From NCBI GenBank assembly GCA_947650365.1, contig OX393549.1, positions 96,155,514-96,219,513 on the forward strand: a stretch of 64,000 nucleotides of DNA, in the 5' to 3' direction. The DNA comes from Chamaelirium japonicum. Lineage: Eukaryota > Streptophyta > Magnoliopsida > Liliales > Melanthiaceae. The position numbers and the translations under genes were made by a program. Shown piece after piece: positions 44,397 to 56,700 of the stretch (the stretch's first letter is position 1; each line of letters opens with the position of its first letter). The notes under the pieces are model-generated. The model searched no databases and was not told the DNA's origin. It was given only the letters and a program-made list of their open reading frames with translations.

Positions 44397-46129
44397 CTGA
44401 AAATAAAGATTGAATAATGAGTATGCATAAAAACTTATTTTATGGATTTTTAAAACAAGCTAATTATATCCATATGTCAACGCTACCCTCAAGCGAAGTC
44501 ATTACCATGGATTAATTAACCATGTATGTAAGATCTCGGAATCGACTGTACCTGCCCTAGGGGGCATCATACAGCGTCAATCCGCTTACACGGGCCTTTT
44601 CCTTGACCCTATCCAAATCTGCCAACTAAGGGCTGTGATGGACCATGGTTATCTTTCGGCCAGTACCACGTGATCACCGTTGTCTTCGCAACGAATACCT
44701 CACGTGTACTTAGGATGCTCACCCACGATCCTAAGCAATTACGACACGGGAGTTCATGCGGCCCCCACTAGGGTGGGATGAAAAGCCCTTCTCTCCTGGC
44801 CTCGTAATCGCCATATCCTCAGGGAGGTCATTAAGTAATTTGGCATGAAAACACACAGCTCCCACCCTAGGGGGTGTGAAGTTATGCATCCCCACCCAAA
44901 CACAAAACGACTGGCCGTGGAGGCCAGAGGATCTTATAAAAGTCCTCTCTTGCATCCCTTATTATTCTGAGGGTTATTTTGCGAGTATGAATTTATGCAA
45001 ATGCAAAGGTAGCGATCTCCTAAATACTAGACCCTGGTCACACCATGCTCCCACTAGCGTTCAAGCCCTTCGCCTAGCATTAATCATTCTCGGAATATCA
45101 TAGTCCCTGCCTCAAGCGGATTTCTCCTTTCAAGGGTCACATTACATATTCCGAGAATATTGATGCTTTGCAAAATTGGTTATCACACTAATGCTCTGGA
45201 GCTAATCCTAGAGTCAGACTCACTGGAAAGGACTTCCACTAGTCATGGCGCCTTGATTATAGATTTGACAATTGATGTTCAATGGATCTCCATCTCATCT
45301 TTGATTTCGATGCTGGCCAAATAGGCACACTCGACTAATCGGGTGCTCACCTAATGGTGGCATAACCATATGTGATGGGATCCCACTAACATCAAAAGTC
45401 AAATAGATAATAGGCGTCATCTAGCGGGATCCTAACCTCAAACAGTCGCATGGACCGGAGGGGAAAGGCATCCCTCTGAAAACAGATAATCACATTATCT
45501 CATCGGGGTTCGATATGAAGCATAAAGAACTAATTAAAGAAAACAACCATTAAAACTGAATTAAGTTCAGGGTCCGACCCCTGAACCTAATTAGCACAGC
45601 GCAGGCCTCTAGCTTTCTTCGCAAGGTTCCTCGGTCCGGCTCCTTCGTCGCGCTCGCGAACACTTTGCCAGATCGTCTTCATCCTCCAGGGTTCCGCTTC
45701 CGCTCCCGATGGTGGATTTCTTTGGCACATCTTTCTTCTCGATCTGTAACCGAAAATTCTAGTACGCTTCGAGCAAGTGCTCGCTCGTACACAATTTCAT
45801 AGAAAGAAGAGAAAACACACATAGAAAAAAGGCCATGGGAAACCGAGGATGGTCAACCCCCATCACTCGCCCAATCTAAGGCTCAATTACAAATCCACAC
45901 ACAGAAAGCAAATCCAGACAATTGCTAACTCGGGGTCCGACCCCCGGTAGCAAGCACAAAGCATAGATCTAGATTTTTTATAGCGGCGCCCTGCAAGAAT
46001 GATTAATAGAACAAGCACAATCTATACATATGCATGATCTAAGCGTAAGAACCCCGATGATCTAACGCATTCATCATGCGCACACATGTTTGTTTCATGA
46101 AAAAACGTGAAACACACACCACTAATGCG
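44397..46129 (-). other. Long untranslated leader of element A
   Basis: About 1.73 kb without a credible ORF. It carries two long palindromes around GGTCCGACC (45565-45586 and 45930-45946) and CGAGCAAGTGCTCG (45770-45783), all matched in element B on its own sense strand. Confidence 0.7.
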
Positions 46130-46141
46130 GCTCTGATACCA
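46130..46141 (-). promoter_or_regulatory. Primer-binding site, initiator Met tRNA (element A)
   Basis: The minus strand reads TGGTATCAGAGC, two bases inside the 5' LTR end. Confidence 0.92.
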
Positions 46142-46143
46142 AT

Positions 46144-48274
46144 TGTTGGAAGTTAATCTGGGTCAGAGGCTCGTAGCGGAAGCGATTTGGCGGTCGAAAG
46201 ACCGTTCATGGTGCACGTTACACTATTTAATTTTTCATAGAAACTAATCTACATATGTGTGCATGTGTATGCACGAGAATCGAAAACCCCTAACGGCAAT
46301 CTAGCGTAATGATTAACTAGCATGCATGCAAATCATAATGCTCGCTAGATCTACATGTTAGATTACACATACCTTTCGTACGGATCTTTTAACCGTGGAG
46401 AATTGTCTTCTTTGTCGATGGAGACGGAAGATCATTCGCGAAGATGCCGATGGTACGAATGGAGATGTTGCCTTCTTGTTCACCCGATCTCACACGATGC
46501 ACGGAACGTCGCTCTCGGATCTCTGAGTGCCTCCGAAGAATGACCCTTCTCCTTCTTCAGAACTCCACGCGAGGAAGACGAAGTTGCAAGCGGGAAACGG
46601 AAGATAAATCGGGAGAGAACTAGAGAGATGAGAGAGAAGGGGGTTTGGTTTTTTCTGGCACATGGGGCCGGCACCCATAGGTCCTTTTATAGGGCCGGCC
46701 AAGCCCCTTGGATAAGGATCCAAGGGGATAATGACCCCCTCTCATTATCTCTCCATTATCTCCTTTTTATCTCTCGTTGTATTTATCTGTTTTCCCACTT
46801 TTTAGGGCTCGATCTTAACCGTTTTATCGCCCTATCCCTATCCATATGGCCGGCCCTATAGATGAGGGATTCTTATCCCTACATCATAGGGCCGGCCCTA
46901 GCAAGGTGCCTCATTACTAGGGTCGGCCAACAGTGAGGTCCGACAGAGTGAGGTTTTTACCAAAACGCCCCGACGCCTCATTTTGACCATTTCTAGCGTG
47001 CGATACCTAGCGGCCATTACTTAAGTGATATCTACTAGTTACTTACTACTAACTGAGGCCACCGAAGGGTGCCTCTAGCAAAGTCAACTAGTCAACTCAC
47101 AACATACCCCGGTGCATCGCACCTATGCAGCGAAGTTCACTTATGGCTAGGGATTACTACATGCGACTCTGTACTAATCTCGGGCTCAACCCTTAGTACT
47201 CGCATATAGTTACGCATCTACCGTGCTCTAGTGCCAAGCACACACGGAGCGTATACTTCTTTCTTCCTCCTACTTATGGTGTTCTGAGGAGACGGTTCAA
47301 GAACCGTACATAATGTTGATAAGGTGGAACCATCAGGGACCGGGGTTCATGGCTTCCAACTCAAGCTCGATCGACACACTACCTGAGTGTACCATCGATC
47401 CTCTGAGCTCGAGTTAACCTGCGTAGCCACCCAGAGTGCGACGCAGGCTGTACTCTAATTCACCCAGACTTACTATGTTCTCCATCATACCCCTGCTCTC
47501 CGCTTAGTTGTGGTAAACCCGTTGTCCCTCCACTTGATGCCATGATTCACTTCGAACGGTGAAGACTACCGTCAGACTCGAATGATCATATGACTTGGTT
47601 CCTTCCAGGTTGACCTATACATCGTACCTCTGATTACCCCGTCGAGTAATCGAACCCGATCAACAGTCAAACTGGTGACCACCAGACCTGGGTTTGGTAC
47701 AGTGTAAGTCACACCAAGGAACGCACCTCCCATCAGGGGTGTGGATGGCCTGCAGGAGTGACACGCTAATGCAACGCCACCCGGGTAACCCAGTACACCG
47801 TGGTTTTGGATCACTGCATACGGATCCTCACACATTGGTGCGCCAAAGCACCACGCAACTGGTTAGTCCATCAGACGTGGTTCCTTAGGGTTTAGGACCG
47901 TTTTACCCTAAGCAGAAACACGGCTTAGTGTACCAGTGTCTGCTCACTGATCTGTACACCGTGTTAGTTCAGTTCAGCCACAGACACTGTGCCTGGTGAT
48001 GACCATGGTGAAGACATCCCATGAACTGTCATCGCCAATAGCTTACCATGATGAGGCGACCAACCTGATCATAGCTGCGAACTTATTTAGGTTATATGGG
48101 ACCAATCCACTCAGTCTTCAACTCAGTGGACTACCATATAACCATGGCTCTCTGTTCTTAAAAGAACACGTAACTATGTTACACACCTATATGCATCTCA
48201 TATATTAATAACTATCAATCTTTATTAGACCAAAACATAAAGTTTTACAAGCTTAGAACACATCAATCCTAACA
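46144..48274 (-). repeat. Element A 5' LTR, full length
   Basis: 2131 bp. It includes the 600 bp lost from the other LTR (46813-47412), which holds several GGGCCGGCC-type sites. Flanked on the right by CTTTG. Confidence 0.95.
46683..46692 (-). promoter_or_regulatory. TATA box of the element A 5' LTR
   Basis: The minus strand reads CTATAAAAGG, directly after GGCCGGCC, the same arrangement as in element B. Confidence 0.65.
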
Positions 48275-48279
48275 CTTTG

Positions 48280-49078
48280 TCCTTTAGCTTTCCAGGCGGT
48301 GGCGATTTAGGCCAGGTGGACGTTCTGGAAGGTTCCAGTCTGGGGTGTTCTAGACCGACCTTGGTCGGCTAATATGGATCGCAATCGCCTATGTAGTTCC
48401 TCTGGGGTGGTGACATCGATTTGTCGATTTGTTACCGCCTTACTATAGGCGACCCCTGCGGGCAAGCAGGCGAACTCCTTTGTTGTTACGTGACCGGGCG
48501 AGCTCCTGGGCGAGCCAATCATGAGCTAACTGGGCGAGATCCTGAGCGAGCTATGGGCATTGAATCTTCCGAGGGGTTCTTCAAGCTATGCCAGGGGCGA
48601 CCTCTTCCGCGCACGAGTTGATCGCGTGCGATCAGGGCGAGCTGTAGGCGTTTGCCAGGGGCGACCTCTTCTGCAAGCAAGCTGAACGTGTGTGGTCAGG
48701 GAGAGCTATCGGGAGTGCTGTGGGCGCTAGCCAGGGGCGGCCTCTTCCGCTCGCGAGCTGATCGCGTACGATCAAGGCAAGCACCCGGGCGAGTTGTGAG
48801 ACAACTTACGATATGTGACACCTTCAGCAAGGGACATCTCTCCGCATGTGAGCTGGTCCCTATTCGAACTGTGTGCGAGTTAATCGCACACGAGCTGCTC
48901 GTGAGGGCACAGGCCGGCTTCGTTGGGAGTATTCTTTGAACTCCAAGTCCTATTTTGGCCAAAATGCTGCTTACCCAAAAATCGGGATTGGCCTTGAATC
49001 CCGATCTTATCCGGAGGGGGGGGGGCGGCTTCTTCTTTGGCCTCTTGCTGCTGCCACGTGGATGACAAGCTGGTGACA
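48280..49078 (-). repeat. Element D 5' LTR, outer part
   Basis: This continues D's LTR after element A. On the minus strand the LTR would start TGTCACCAGCTTGTC at 49078. Within it, GCGAGC-rich phrases and CCAGGGGCGACCTCTTC recur near 48590, 48655 and 48733 with a spacing of roughly 65-80 bases, a loose internal repeat. The outer boundary is inferred from TG...CA ends only, since the 3' LTR is not available for comparison. Confidence 0.6.
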
Positions 49079-50652
49079 TTTTTTAGCACCATCACCTGCT
49101 ATGATTTCAACACCTCCTAGGTGATGCTAGGTCACCTAGTGTAGCCATGTGTGTTTGTACTGTATCGCTAGATTCACAGTGTCCCTTAGGTGACAGTAGG
49201 TCATCTAATGCCAAGTTAGGATCTCACCCTTTTCCTTAGGATAAGGTTTGTGAAGCCATCGCAGAGTGTCTTTGACACTATTTAGCCAGTGTTGCGGTAC
49301 TGAGTCCTCGGGACCTTCGGGTCCCAAGCATGGCCCTCGAGGAAGGTTAGTGGTTTTACATGAGAGGTATGCTTCTCCGGACACAAGAAAGTCTGATGAT
49401 GGCCAATGCTTTGCCCACGCATTTCGCAGGGAGGAGTGGTCTGATGAGCCATCGTAGTGCGAATGCCCAAGGACATGTAATGTCCTATGACATGTCGCAT
49501 CACTGGACTTTTAATAGGAGGTACGAGTACTCGGGAGTACGTGTGTGCACTGTCGCAATCGTTCCTTCTTTGGGTCGACGGATCGATAAAGCAAAGTTTG
49601 TTCCCTCTCACTTTTGGTGACTTTGGCAATCCATTATGTTCATGGTTAAGAGTTGTGCCGAATGGTAAAGAACCATACCGTGTTATACAAGGAACATTCA
49701 TGGTAAATAAGATAATATACGTTAAACACTATGGCCATGGATAGTCATGGTGATCATATATGAATGATTGACAATACTTTCATTCGCAAGTATGCAGCGT
49801 ATTTTGGTGGCTCTCGCTGAGTAACTTAGGATTTCTAAGTGACTCAGGATTTGTGTATTCCTTTATGCCATACTCAGGTATCAACGTTTGTGAGCATGGA
49901 GTAGGAGCAAGATACTGGTGAGTTGTTGTCGGAGTAGCAATGTACCCTGAAGATTGGAGTGGTAGCAGAGTTCGACGAGTGCCCCAGAGAAGGAGCGGGT
50001 GTTGGAGCAGTTACTTCATCCATGTGGAAGTCGAGCTGTACCCATTGCAAACGAATTTAAGGAATGATATTGTACATGTAACGGTTGTAAAGATGAACCT
50101 TGGAAGTTGTAATCAAATTGTACTTTTTTAGTGGAAATCCATTGGTGCATTTAATACAGCTCTCTGAATAATCAATAGCATAACCTTGTGTGTGGGGCCT
50201 TGGGCCATATCAGTGGATGTGAGATCGCCACCTACTTCATCTGGCACGTGCTCCTGGTGGAGCATTACTACTAGAAAAATATGGAGCAAGGGTTCTTTCC
50301 CTAAGACTGATGCCCTCTTCAGTCGATTCCCTTTCTCCCCCCCCCCCCCCCCCCCCCCCCCCCCTTACTCCCTCTCTCTCTCTTACTTCCCCCTCTCAAT
50401 ACTCATAAAAACTTTTCAGTCTCCCTTACGAGGACGGACCCCAGTCTAGGTGCTTGGGTGTTCCGATACTGCAGGCCATGGTTTAGTCCTATATGAGAAC
50501 AGGACTATCTGCCGAGTACCATGGGTTTGAGCTTACCATAGATTATGGACCCACCGACTAAGGGAGAATAAATAAAATGTTTTCAAAAAAAAAATAACAA
50601 TATTATCACATCTTGGGATTTCTATCACGAGAAAAATCCGGGGTGTGATACA
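49079..50652. other. Unclassified repeat with LTR-like right edge
   Basis: No coding sequence recognised. The right edge, read on the minus strand, starts TGTATCACACCCCGGATTTT, which resembles LTR starts of gypsy chromoviruses of the Tekay/Del type, and it abuts a LINE fragment. A solo or truncated LTR is possible, but no matching left boundary or target duplication was found. Confidence 0.35.
50337..50364. repeat. Poly-C tract of 28 bases
   Basis: Uninterrupted C run followed by a CT-rich stretch. The true length may differ because such runs are error-prone in sequencing. Confidence 0.95.
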
Positions 50653-50870
50653 CTATGTGTCCGCCATAAGACAAGAATCCCGCTGGATTGGCCCACATAA
50701 TCAACACAAAAAACGGTGCCATCCAAGCCCAAGGCGATAGGAGATCCAGCCAACACTGAACACATGAGTTTCAAGCAGCACTGACACATTAATGGCTGTG
50801 TACGAAGGAGGCATTTGCAATGGTAGATGCAAGCCTTCCGCTTCGCAACCCAACAATACCACACCTGAAA
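50653..50870 (-). pseudogene. LINE endonuclease N-terminal remnant
   Basis: On the minus strand, pieces in different frames follow the start of plant LINE ORF2: GLRSGRLASTIANASF, then VSVLLETHVFSVG (the ETH motif of the apurinic endonuclease), then VDYVGQSSGILVLW (the usual SGGI-LW motif). At least two frameshifts and one stop lie between them. The fragment is cut at 50652 by the LTR-like edge. It is too short to call a host nuclease gene. Confidence 0.5.
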
Positions 50871-51746
50871 AGACATGAGCACAACTCAAAAGAGAATAGG
50901 GCCAAAACCTAAACCTCCGGGAAAGATTTAGGGATCGGTGGAACAACCACGACCTCTCCATCACCTTACTTCCGGCGCTTGAGGAGTCCCACTCAATCCA
51001 GCAGAATATCCAATGGGAGAGAAGAGAAACAATCGGTGGCAGCCGGCAGGGCCAGTGACTCTGAAGATAGGCCGCGACTGGGGAAAGGTTGATGAAGACA
51101 AGACCCACACCATAAGCTAATAATACTGAAATGACTTTTATTTTTATTTCTATCCATTATGTTTAGGTCTTTTATTGATGTTTTGGGTCATTTTTGGGCT
51201 TTATGAATGATGTAGAATGTTCACTAAGTCATAGGCATTGTCCGCGACCTCATTTGAAAGCTTTTTGGACGATTCTAGTTTCTTTCGGATGTGATTTTTG
51301 TTTATTATTAATAAAAACAGCAAATACGTATCAGCGGGGCACCGACGGTCGAGACTAAAACCTCGAACCGATGGCCAGATGATTGTGGCATCTATTGGGC
51401 TTTAATTAAAGGTTAATTGGGCTTATCTTAAGCCCAATAGAGCTTCACAAAGGGTTGTTGCTCCCCTCTCACTCCCTTTCTGTGATCCACCCGTGCGATC
51501 CCCCCTTCCGCCTCCTTTTTCGTGCGGAACCCGAGGCACCCATGCCCCCATGCCGTCCCCTCTCTTCTCTCTCTATCTCTCCCATGTTTCTCTCTCTTTT
51601 CCTTTCCTTTTGTGGCCAAACGCTTCTCCATCATTCCCCTCTTGTTCTCCTTTGATCCCAACAATCCATTATAAACCCTAATCCTATAAAGAGAATGACA
51701 AACCCTAAAGAATGCAGATTTTGGATAAAAAAAACCTCTTCGTGAG
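50871..51746. other. Unclassified DNA left of gypsy E
   Basis: AT-rich around 51110-51330, then a CT-rich stretch (51460-51640) that yields artefactual frames. A hairpin is possible where TTGGGCTTTAATTAAAG is followed by TTAAGCCCAA (51395-51440). No gene seen. Confidence 0.4.
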
Positions 51747-51950
51747 TGTAGACACACGAATTTCGTATGACCCGGACCCGACTTACGTGTGCCAACGCGG
51801 ATGCAAACCCGACGCGCGGACCCGACTCGCACGCACCAGTGCGGACCCGGACCCGATTCGCACCCAGCAAAAGAGGAGCGGACCCAACGCTTAAAGGGGG
51901 GGGGGCGGCCCTACTAGGACCCGAACCCCATGGGGGGCCGGCCGGCCCTG

Positions 51951-52038
51951 CAAGGAAAAAGGAAAGAAAGGAAAGAAAAGAAAAGGAAGGAAAAGAAAAG
52001 GAAAGAAAAGAAAAGAAAAGAAAAGAAAGAAAAGGAAA
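51951..52038. repeat. GAAAA-type purine tract
   Basis: Imperfect (GGAAA/GAAAA)n run that produces artefactual Lys/Arg/Glu and Phe/Ser/Leu frames on the two strands. Confidence 0.9.
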
Positions 52039-52307
52039 TAAATACCGCCATGCGCGGGGGGATGTTGCGTATGACGTCTGCACACACGCGGATCTGCGCC
52101 GATCCCTCGATCCGACGCACAAGAAGAAGCGCCGTATCGCCATCGATTTCGTGTGCGAAATCCAGCCATAATTGCCCCGCCAGAAAAGGAAAACAAATAA
52201 ATGTTATTCCCCTCATCAATGGATGAATAAATCCCGGGTAATTATGAGGGAGATATTAAAGGGATTTTAAATTAAAACTTCCCATATCTCTCTCCCCTCC
52301 CCTTTGC

Positions 52308-52317
52308 CTATAAATAG
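52308..52317 (+). promoter_or_regulatory. TATA box of the element E 5' LTR
   Basis: CTATAAATAG, a strong plant TATA box followed by a G-rich stretch. Confidence 0.7.
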
Positions 52318-52747
52318 AGGGGGTGGGGGAAGGTTCAAGGGGATGGTTGAAGACTGAAGACGAAGCGCGGGAGCTCTGCAGAAGAGGAGACGCTTCCTCA
52401 TCGACCCAAGGCTTCACGAGGCACGGGCAAGCCTGTCCCGAGGGATCGGCTTAGTCCACTGAAAGCCCTCATCAACGTGAAGACCCTTGCACACGAAGAT
52501 CAAGACTTCGACTCCGTGCACGAAGAAGAAAGCTCGGAGAAGAAGACCCTTCGACTCCGAAGACGCCAGAAGCAAAGGCCGGAGAAGAAGCTCGGAGCGG
52601 CACTACCCCGTCGGCTCCAACAAATCCTCGATCCCGATCAAGCTGCAAAGCCCGGAGGAGAGAAACAAAGCGTCATCACCCTATCGTCTTCAACAAACGC
52701 CTGTGCCATCCACGAATAAGAAAGCCTGGAGCAGACCGTCTGAAGCA

Positions 52748-52880
52748 TCGTTACCCCCGCCGTCTTCACCAACAAAAGCCGACGCTACAACCGTCGCACG
52801 GAGGCCGTCGCTACCCCCGCCGTCTTCACCAACAAAAGCCGACGCTACAACCGTCGCACGGATACCGGTGCTACCCCCAC
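52748..52880 (+). repeat. 60-bp tandem repeat in the element E LTR
   Basis: Bases 52752-52802 are identical to 52812-52862 (period 60), and a diverged third copy begins at 52868. It contains CCGCCGTCTTCACC. Confidence 0.92.
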
Positions 52881-53678
52881 CATCTTCGAAAGCATCCTTC
52901 GACTCCGATCATGCCAAAGAAGCCCGGAGAAGAAGAAAAGTCAAGCCGACACCCAAGCCGTCAAAGCACTGAAGGAGTAGCCCACGTCGTTCGAAGAAGG
53001 AGACCGAGTTGACGCTGAAGCTAAAGTCTACACAAGAAGCCAGAGCAAAGCCTCAGTAAAGCCAGCGCCAAAGCAACGCAAGTGCCAAAGCCAAGCGACT
53101 ACGCCGGCCACGAGCAAAAGCACCGCACGTTCTAGCCGATACGACGCGAAGTCCGGAAGAACGAAAGCATCGCAAGTCTCTCCCGGCTACATCCAAGTGC
53201 AAGCGCCAAAGCAAAGCAAAAGCCAGAGCCATGCCGTAGCCAAGCCAAAGCCAAAAAGTCGAAGCCAAAGCCGACGCCAAAAGCACGATCGACGCCGCGA
53301 ACCGACGATCAAGGACGCCGAGGTCAAGCAAGGAGCGAGGAAGATACGAAGACTGAGGAACGAAGCCAGAAAACCCCCTAGCCAAGAAAGCGCGAAGCAC
53401 GGAAGGGACAAAGCAACGGTAGACATTCCTTAGCCTCTCCAAAACCCTCACCCTGTAAAGACCCCTGTCCTGGGCAACCCCTTCAGAGCTCTCGCACGAA
53501 CACCACGTGGAGACGCGGATCAAAGGGATCCTCCAGAAGATCTTTCCCACAATCCCCTGATCAAAACTCGCCGCAACCCGGACTCGCTACACCCGAGCCA
53601 CCCGGGTCCCGGCCACACTTGTAATCTGGTTTCGCGCAATAAAGACGACCCGTACCTTTTTCCACGCATACAGATTTC

Positions 53679-53697
53679 TGGCACGCCCGGTGGGACC
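53679..53697 (+). promoter_or_regulatory. Primer-binding region of element E
   Basis: TGGCACGCCCGGTGGGACC just after the LTR end. It starts TGG as expected for a tRNA 3'-end complement. The tRNA is not assigned. Confidence 0.65.
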
Positions 53698-53744
53698 TCT
53701 TCTCCTTTCATCCGTACGGCTGAAGAAGCTGCTTGAAGTTTGCA

Positions 53745-56700
53745 ATGGCCGGAACAAACAACGATGCGTTTGCTCCAAGCCTCTCACCAATCGCCGAGTC
53801 TCCTCTACTCCGACACGGTGATCCAGTAAATCCGGAGGGTGATCCTCCCCCGATGGTACGCGTCTACACTCGGCGTACTCGGACTCTTGCGGACGTCTTC
53901 GTGCCAGAAGCTACTGCCGAAGATGCTCGCCAAAGCACCGACGAGGCCCTGGTGCATGAAGAAACGAGCCTCGATCCTGGAGTCTATATCCAGAAGTTTG
54001 GGGAGGACCAGCCCAAGCCCCGAGCCCGTTCGGGTTCTCCAGCGGACGTTGCACCTCCTCTGCAGGGGGCAAATATCAATCATCAGCCAGAAGCAAGTCG
54101 GCGTAACTACGTCTCCGATGACGACGGCGAGGATGCTAGCATGCAACATCGAGACGTCCTCCGTCACCATCCTCCGTCCGCTCTTCAGCTCCAAGTTATG
54201 CAGATGAACGAGCATATGGCGCAGATTGCTCGGCTGATGGAGGAGAAGGATCGTCACATCAATACTCTGCTCCAAAAGCTAAGCGCAAAGGACGCTGCAG
54301 CAGTCGGCCAACCCGTCGCTTCTCCAGTAACCGCTCCAGTTCCGTCTTCAACTCCTGCCCCTGCAGAGGTGGTTCCGATGATTCAAGCAGTTACTCCAAC
54401 GCTCTCCTCGGCTCCCGTCCCAGTGGAAGTCGTCTCCCCAGCGCCAGCCTTGTTGGCCACGCAACCTCTGACAACAGCGACGATGAATGCTCAGCAAGTC
54501 CAAGCGTTGATAGCCGACATGATGCGTTCTTACGGCAGTGGCCTTCCTCCGATCACGGCAGCATACTCGAAGCCCTACACCACGAGGATCCAGCAGCTAT
54601 GCTTCCCAGTCGGATTCCAGCCACCAAAGTTCCAGCACTTTGACGGGAAGGGAAATCCAAGACAGCACGTTGCCCACTTCATCGAAACCTGCAATAATGC
54701 CGGCACATATGGCTACGAGATGGTGAAACAGTTCGTTCGTACCCTCAAAGATAACGCTTTTGACTGGTACGTTGATCTTCCTCCGGGGACCATCGACAGT
54801 TGGGATCAGATGGAGAGGGAGTTCCTCAATCGCTTCTACAGCACCAGACGGACCGTCAGCATGACCGAGCTTACTACCGTCAAGCAAAGAAAAGATGAGC
54901 CAGTGATCGACTACATCGACAGATGGAGGAACCTCGCGCTGAATTCACGAAACCGCTTGTCTGAAGACTCGGCCATCGAGATGTGCACCCAAGGCATGCA
55001 CTGGGGCCTGCTCTACATCCTTAAAGGTATCAAGCCTCGGTCTTTTGAAGAACTCGCAACTCGGGCTCACGACATGGAACTCAGCCTAGCAAGCCGCGGG
55101 GACTCGAAGAACAAGGACTTCTTGAAGGTAGAGAAGAAGGACAAGCCACTGGCACCGAAACCAAAGCAAGTCAATGTGACCGACGTCACTTCAACCCCCA
55201 AGCCGCTCAAGATCGGTGGCAAGCCGGATCAGAAGAAAGGAGCCGCCATACCGTCGCCTCCGCCGCCAAGACAAAGGATGACTCTCGAGGAGCTCGAAGC
55301 AAAGGAGTACCCCTTCCCAGACTCGGAAGTCTCCTCCATGTTCGACCAACTGCTGCAAGAGAAGATGATAGAGCTCCCTCCTTCGAAAAGACCCGAGCAG
55401 ATGCATCGCGTTGACGACCCTCTCTTCTGCAAGTACCACCGAGTGGTAAGTCATCCCATCGAAAGATGCTTCGTCTTCAAGGAGAAAATAATGGCGCTCA
55501 CAAAGCAAGGGAAGATAGAGATCGACTCCGGAGAGGTTGCTACGGCCAACATGACGTCCATCACCTTCGGCTCCTTCCCGCCTGTACTCGTTGCTGCTCG
55601 GCGAAGCATGCCCAAATTGCGCATCAACCGTCAAGCGCCAACCGCTAAGTCAATTTCCCAGCCAAAAGTCTCGAAGCGATGTCGACGTACTCCTACGCTC
55701 ATCGAGGAAGAAACGCCGCTGCCCCGGGGGCAACCATCGCTCGCGCCAGCACCTCTTCCAAGCAATGCTACATCCCAACGAGCGCTCCAAAGGAGATACG
55801 AACAAAGAGATCCAGAAGTCGGTTTGCTAGGCCAGCCTTCGGGGAAGTTCGACTACTACATCCTCTACTCAAGGCCTCCGTCCGTTTCAATCGATAAAAT
55901 CAAGCCCACCGGCTCGGGGATCGGAAGACGAGCCCGTGGAGCTCCAGGAAGAGCCAATCCCTTCCAGTCGAGCTACGTCCCAATACGCTCTCCAGAAAAG
56001 ATACGAGCAGGGAGATCCAGAAGTCGGTCTGCTGGGCCAGCCCTCGGGGAAATTTGACTACTACGTCCTCTACTCAAAGCCTCCGTCTGTTTCAATCGAC
56101 GAAATTAAGCCCACCGGCTGGGGATCGGAAGACGAGCCAGTGGAGCTCCAGGAAGAGCCAGTCCCTTCCAGTCGAGCTACGTCCCAATACGCTCTCCAGA
56201 AAAGATACGAGCAGGGAGATCCAAAAGTCGGTCTGCTGGGCCAGCCCTCGGGGAAATTCGACTACTACGTCCTCTACTCAAAGCCTTCGTCCGTTTCAAT
56301 CGCCGAAATCAAGCCCACCGGCTGGGAATCAGAAGACGAGCCAATAGAGCCTCCAGAAGAACAAGTACCTTCGAGGGAACCAGTTGCTGTTGTCAACCGT
56401 CATCCTAGCGGAGGGAAATCCACCGACGAAGAAGCATGGGTCATGCTACCACAGCGACGAAAGCCATGGCAAGAAAAGAAGCTCAAGCAAGATCGTGTGA
56501 TGAGGGGATTTACCAAGCGGAAGACCTACAAGAAGAAAAGCAAGACTCCAGGGAGGAAGGCGTTCAAAGTGCCGCCAGCAAGCCAAGACGATCTCCTTCA
56601 GCAGAGCCTTCCAGAGCTGACAACCCTGCAAGAATTCTTTCCAGATCACTTCCTCCCAGTGGACCAACACATCAGGGTGTCTTGTTGCATGGTCGAAGTT

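Larger units (their letters stand above)
38886..48274 (-). mobile_element. Copia element A, complete, inserted in the LTR of gypsy D
   Basis: On the minus strand its LTRs start TGTTAGGATTGATGTG and end AACTTCCAACA. The right (5') LTR is 46144-48274 (2131 bp) and the left (3') LTR is 38886-40416 (1531 bp). The 5-bp target duplication is CTTTG (38881-38885 and 48275-48279). It has an initiator-Met primer site, a leader of about 1.75 kb, one gag-pol frame interrupted by a single TGA, and a polypurine tract. It is the best preserved coding element in the window and of the same family as element C. Confidence 0.97.
51747..53672 (+). repeat. Element E 5' LTR (proposed)
   Basis: It starts TGTAGACACACGAATTTCG and ends GCATACA, giving TGTA...TACA ends, with the primer site seven bases on. 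TATA box at 52308-52317 and AATAAAG near 53638. It contains repeated ACCCGGACCCGA phrases, a GAAAA tract and a 60-bp tandem repeat. The start could also lie near 52202 (TGTTATTCCCC). Frames inside are not supported as genes. Confidence 0.55.

Noticed and set aside
49266-49744. Overlapping ORFs of 63-139 codons
   Set aside because: No domain on any strand, and they occur in repeat-like DNA; chance frames are the simplest account.
50653-51108. Host gene related to an exonuclease/endonuclease
   Set aside because: Only the start of a LINE-type endonuclease can be pieced together, in shifting frames, with no further exons.
51631-52226. Overlapping Lys/Glu-rich and Phe/Ser-rich ORFs
   Set aside because: They are translations of a GAAAA-type microsatellite on both strands inside an LTR.
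53053-53550. Minus-strand ORF of 165 codons
   Set aside because: It opposes the LTR of element E, is biased in composition by the GCCAAAGC-like repeats of the plus strand, and has no domain.
53733-53744. Earlier start for gag of element E
   Set aside because: The frame is open from 53733 but that codon is TTG; the first ATG is 53745, a normal distance after the primer site.
54740-55640. Minus-strand and alternative-frame ORFs within gag of element E
   Set aside because: They are shadows of the gag frame, which alone shows a conserved capsid domain.
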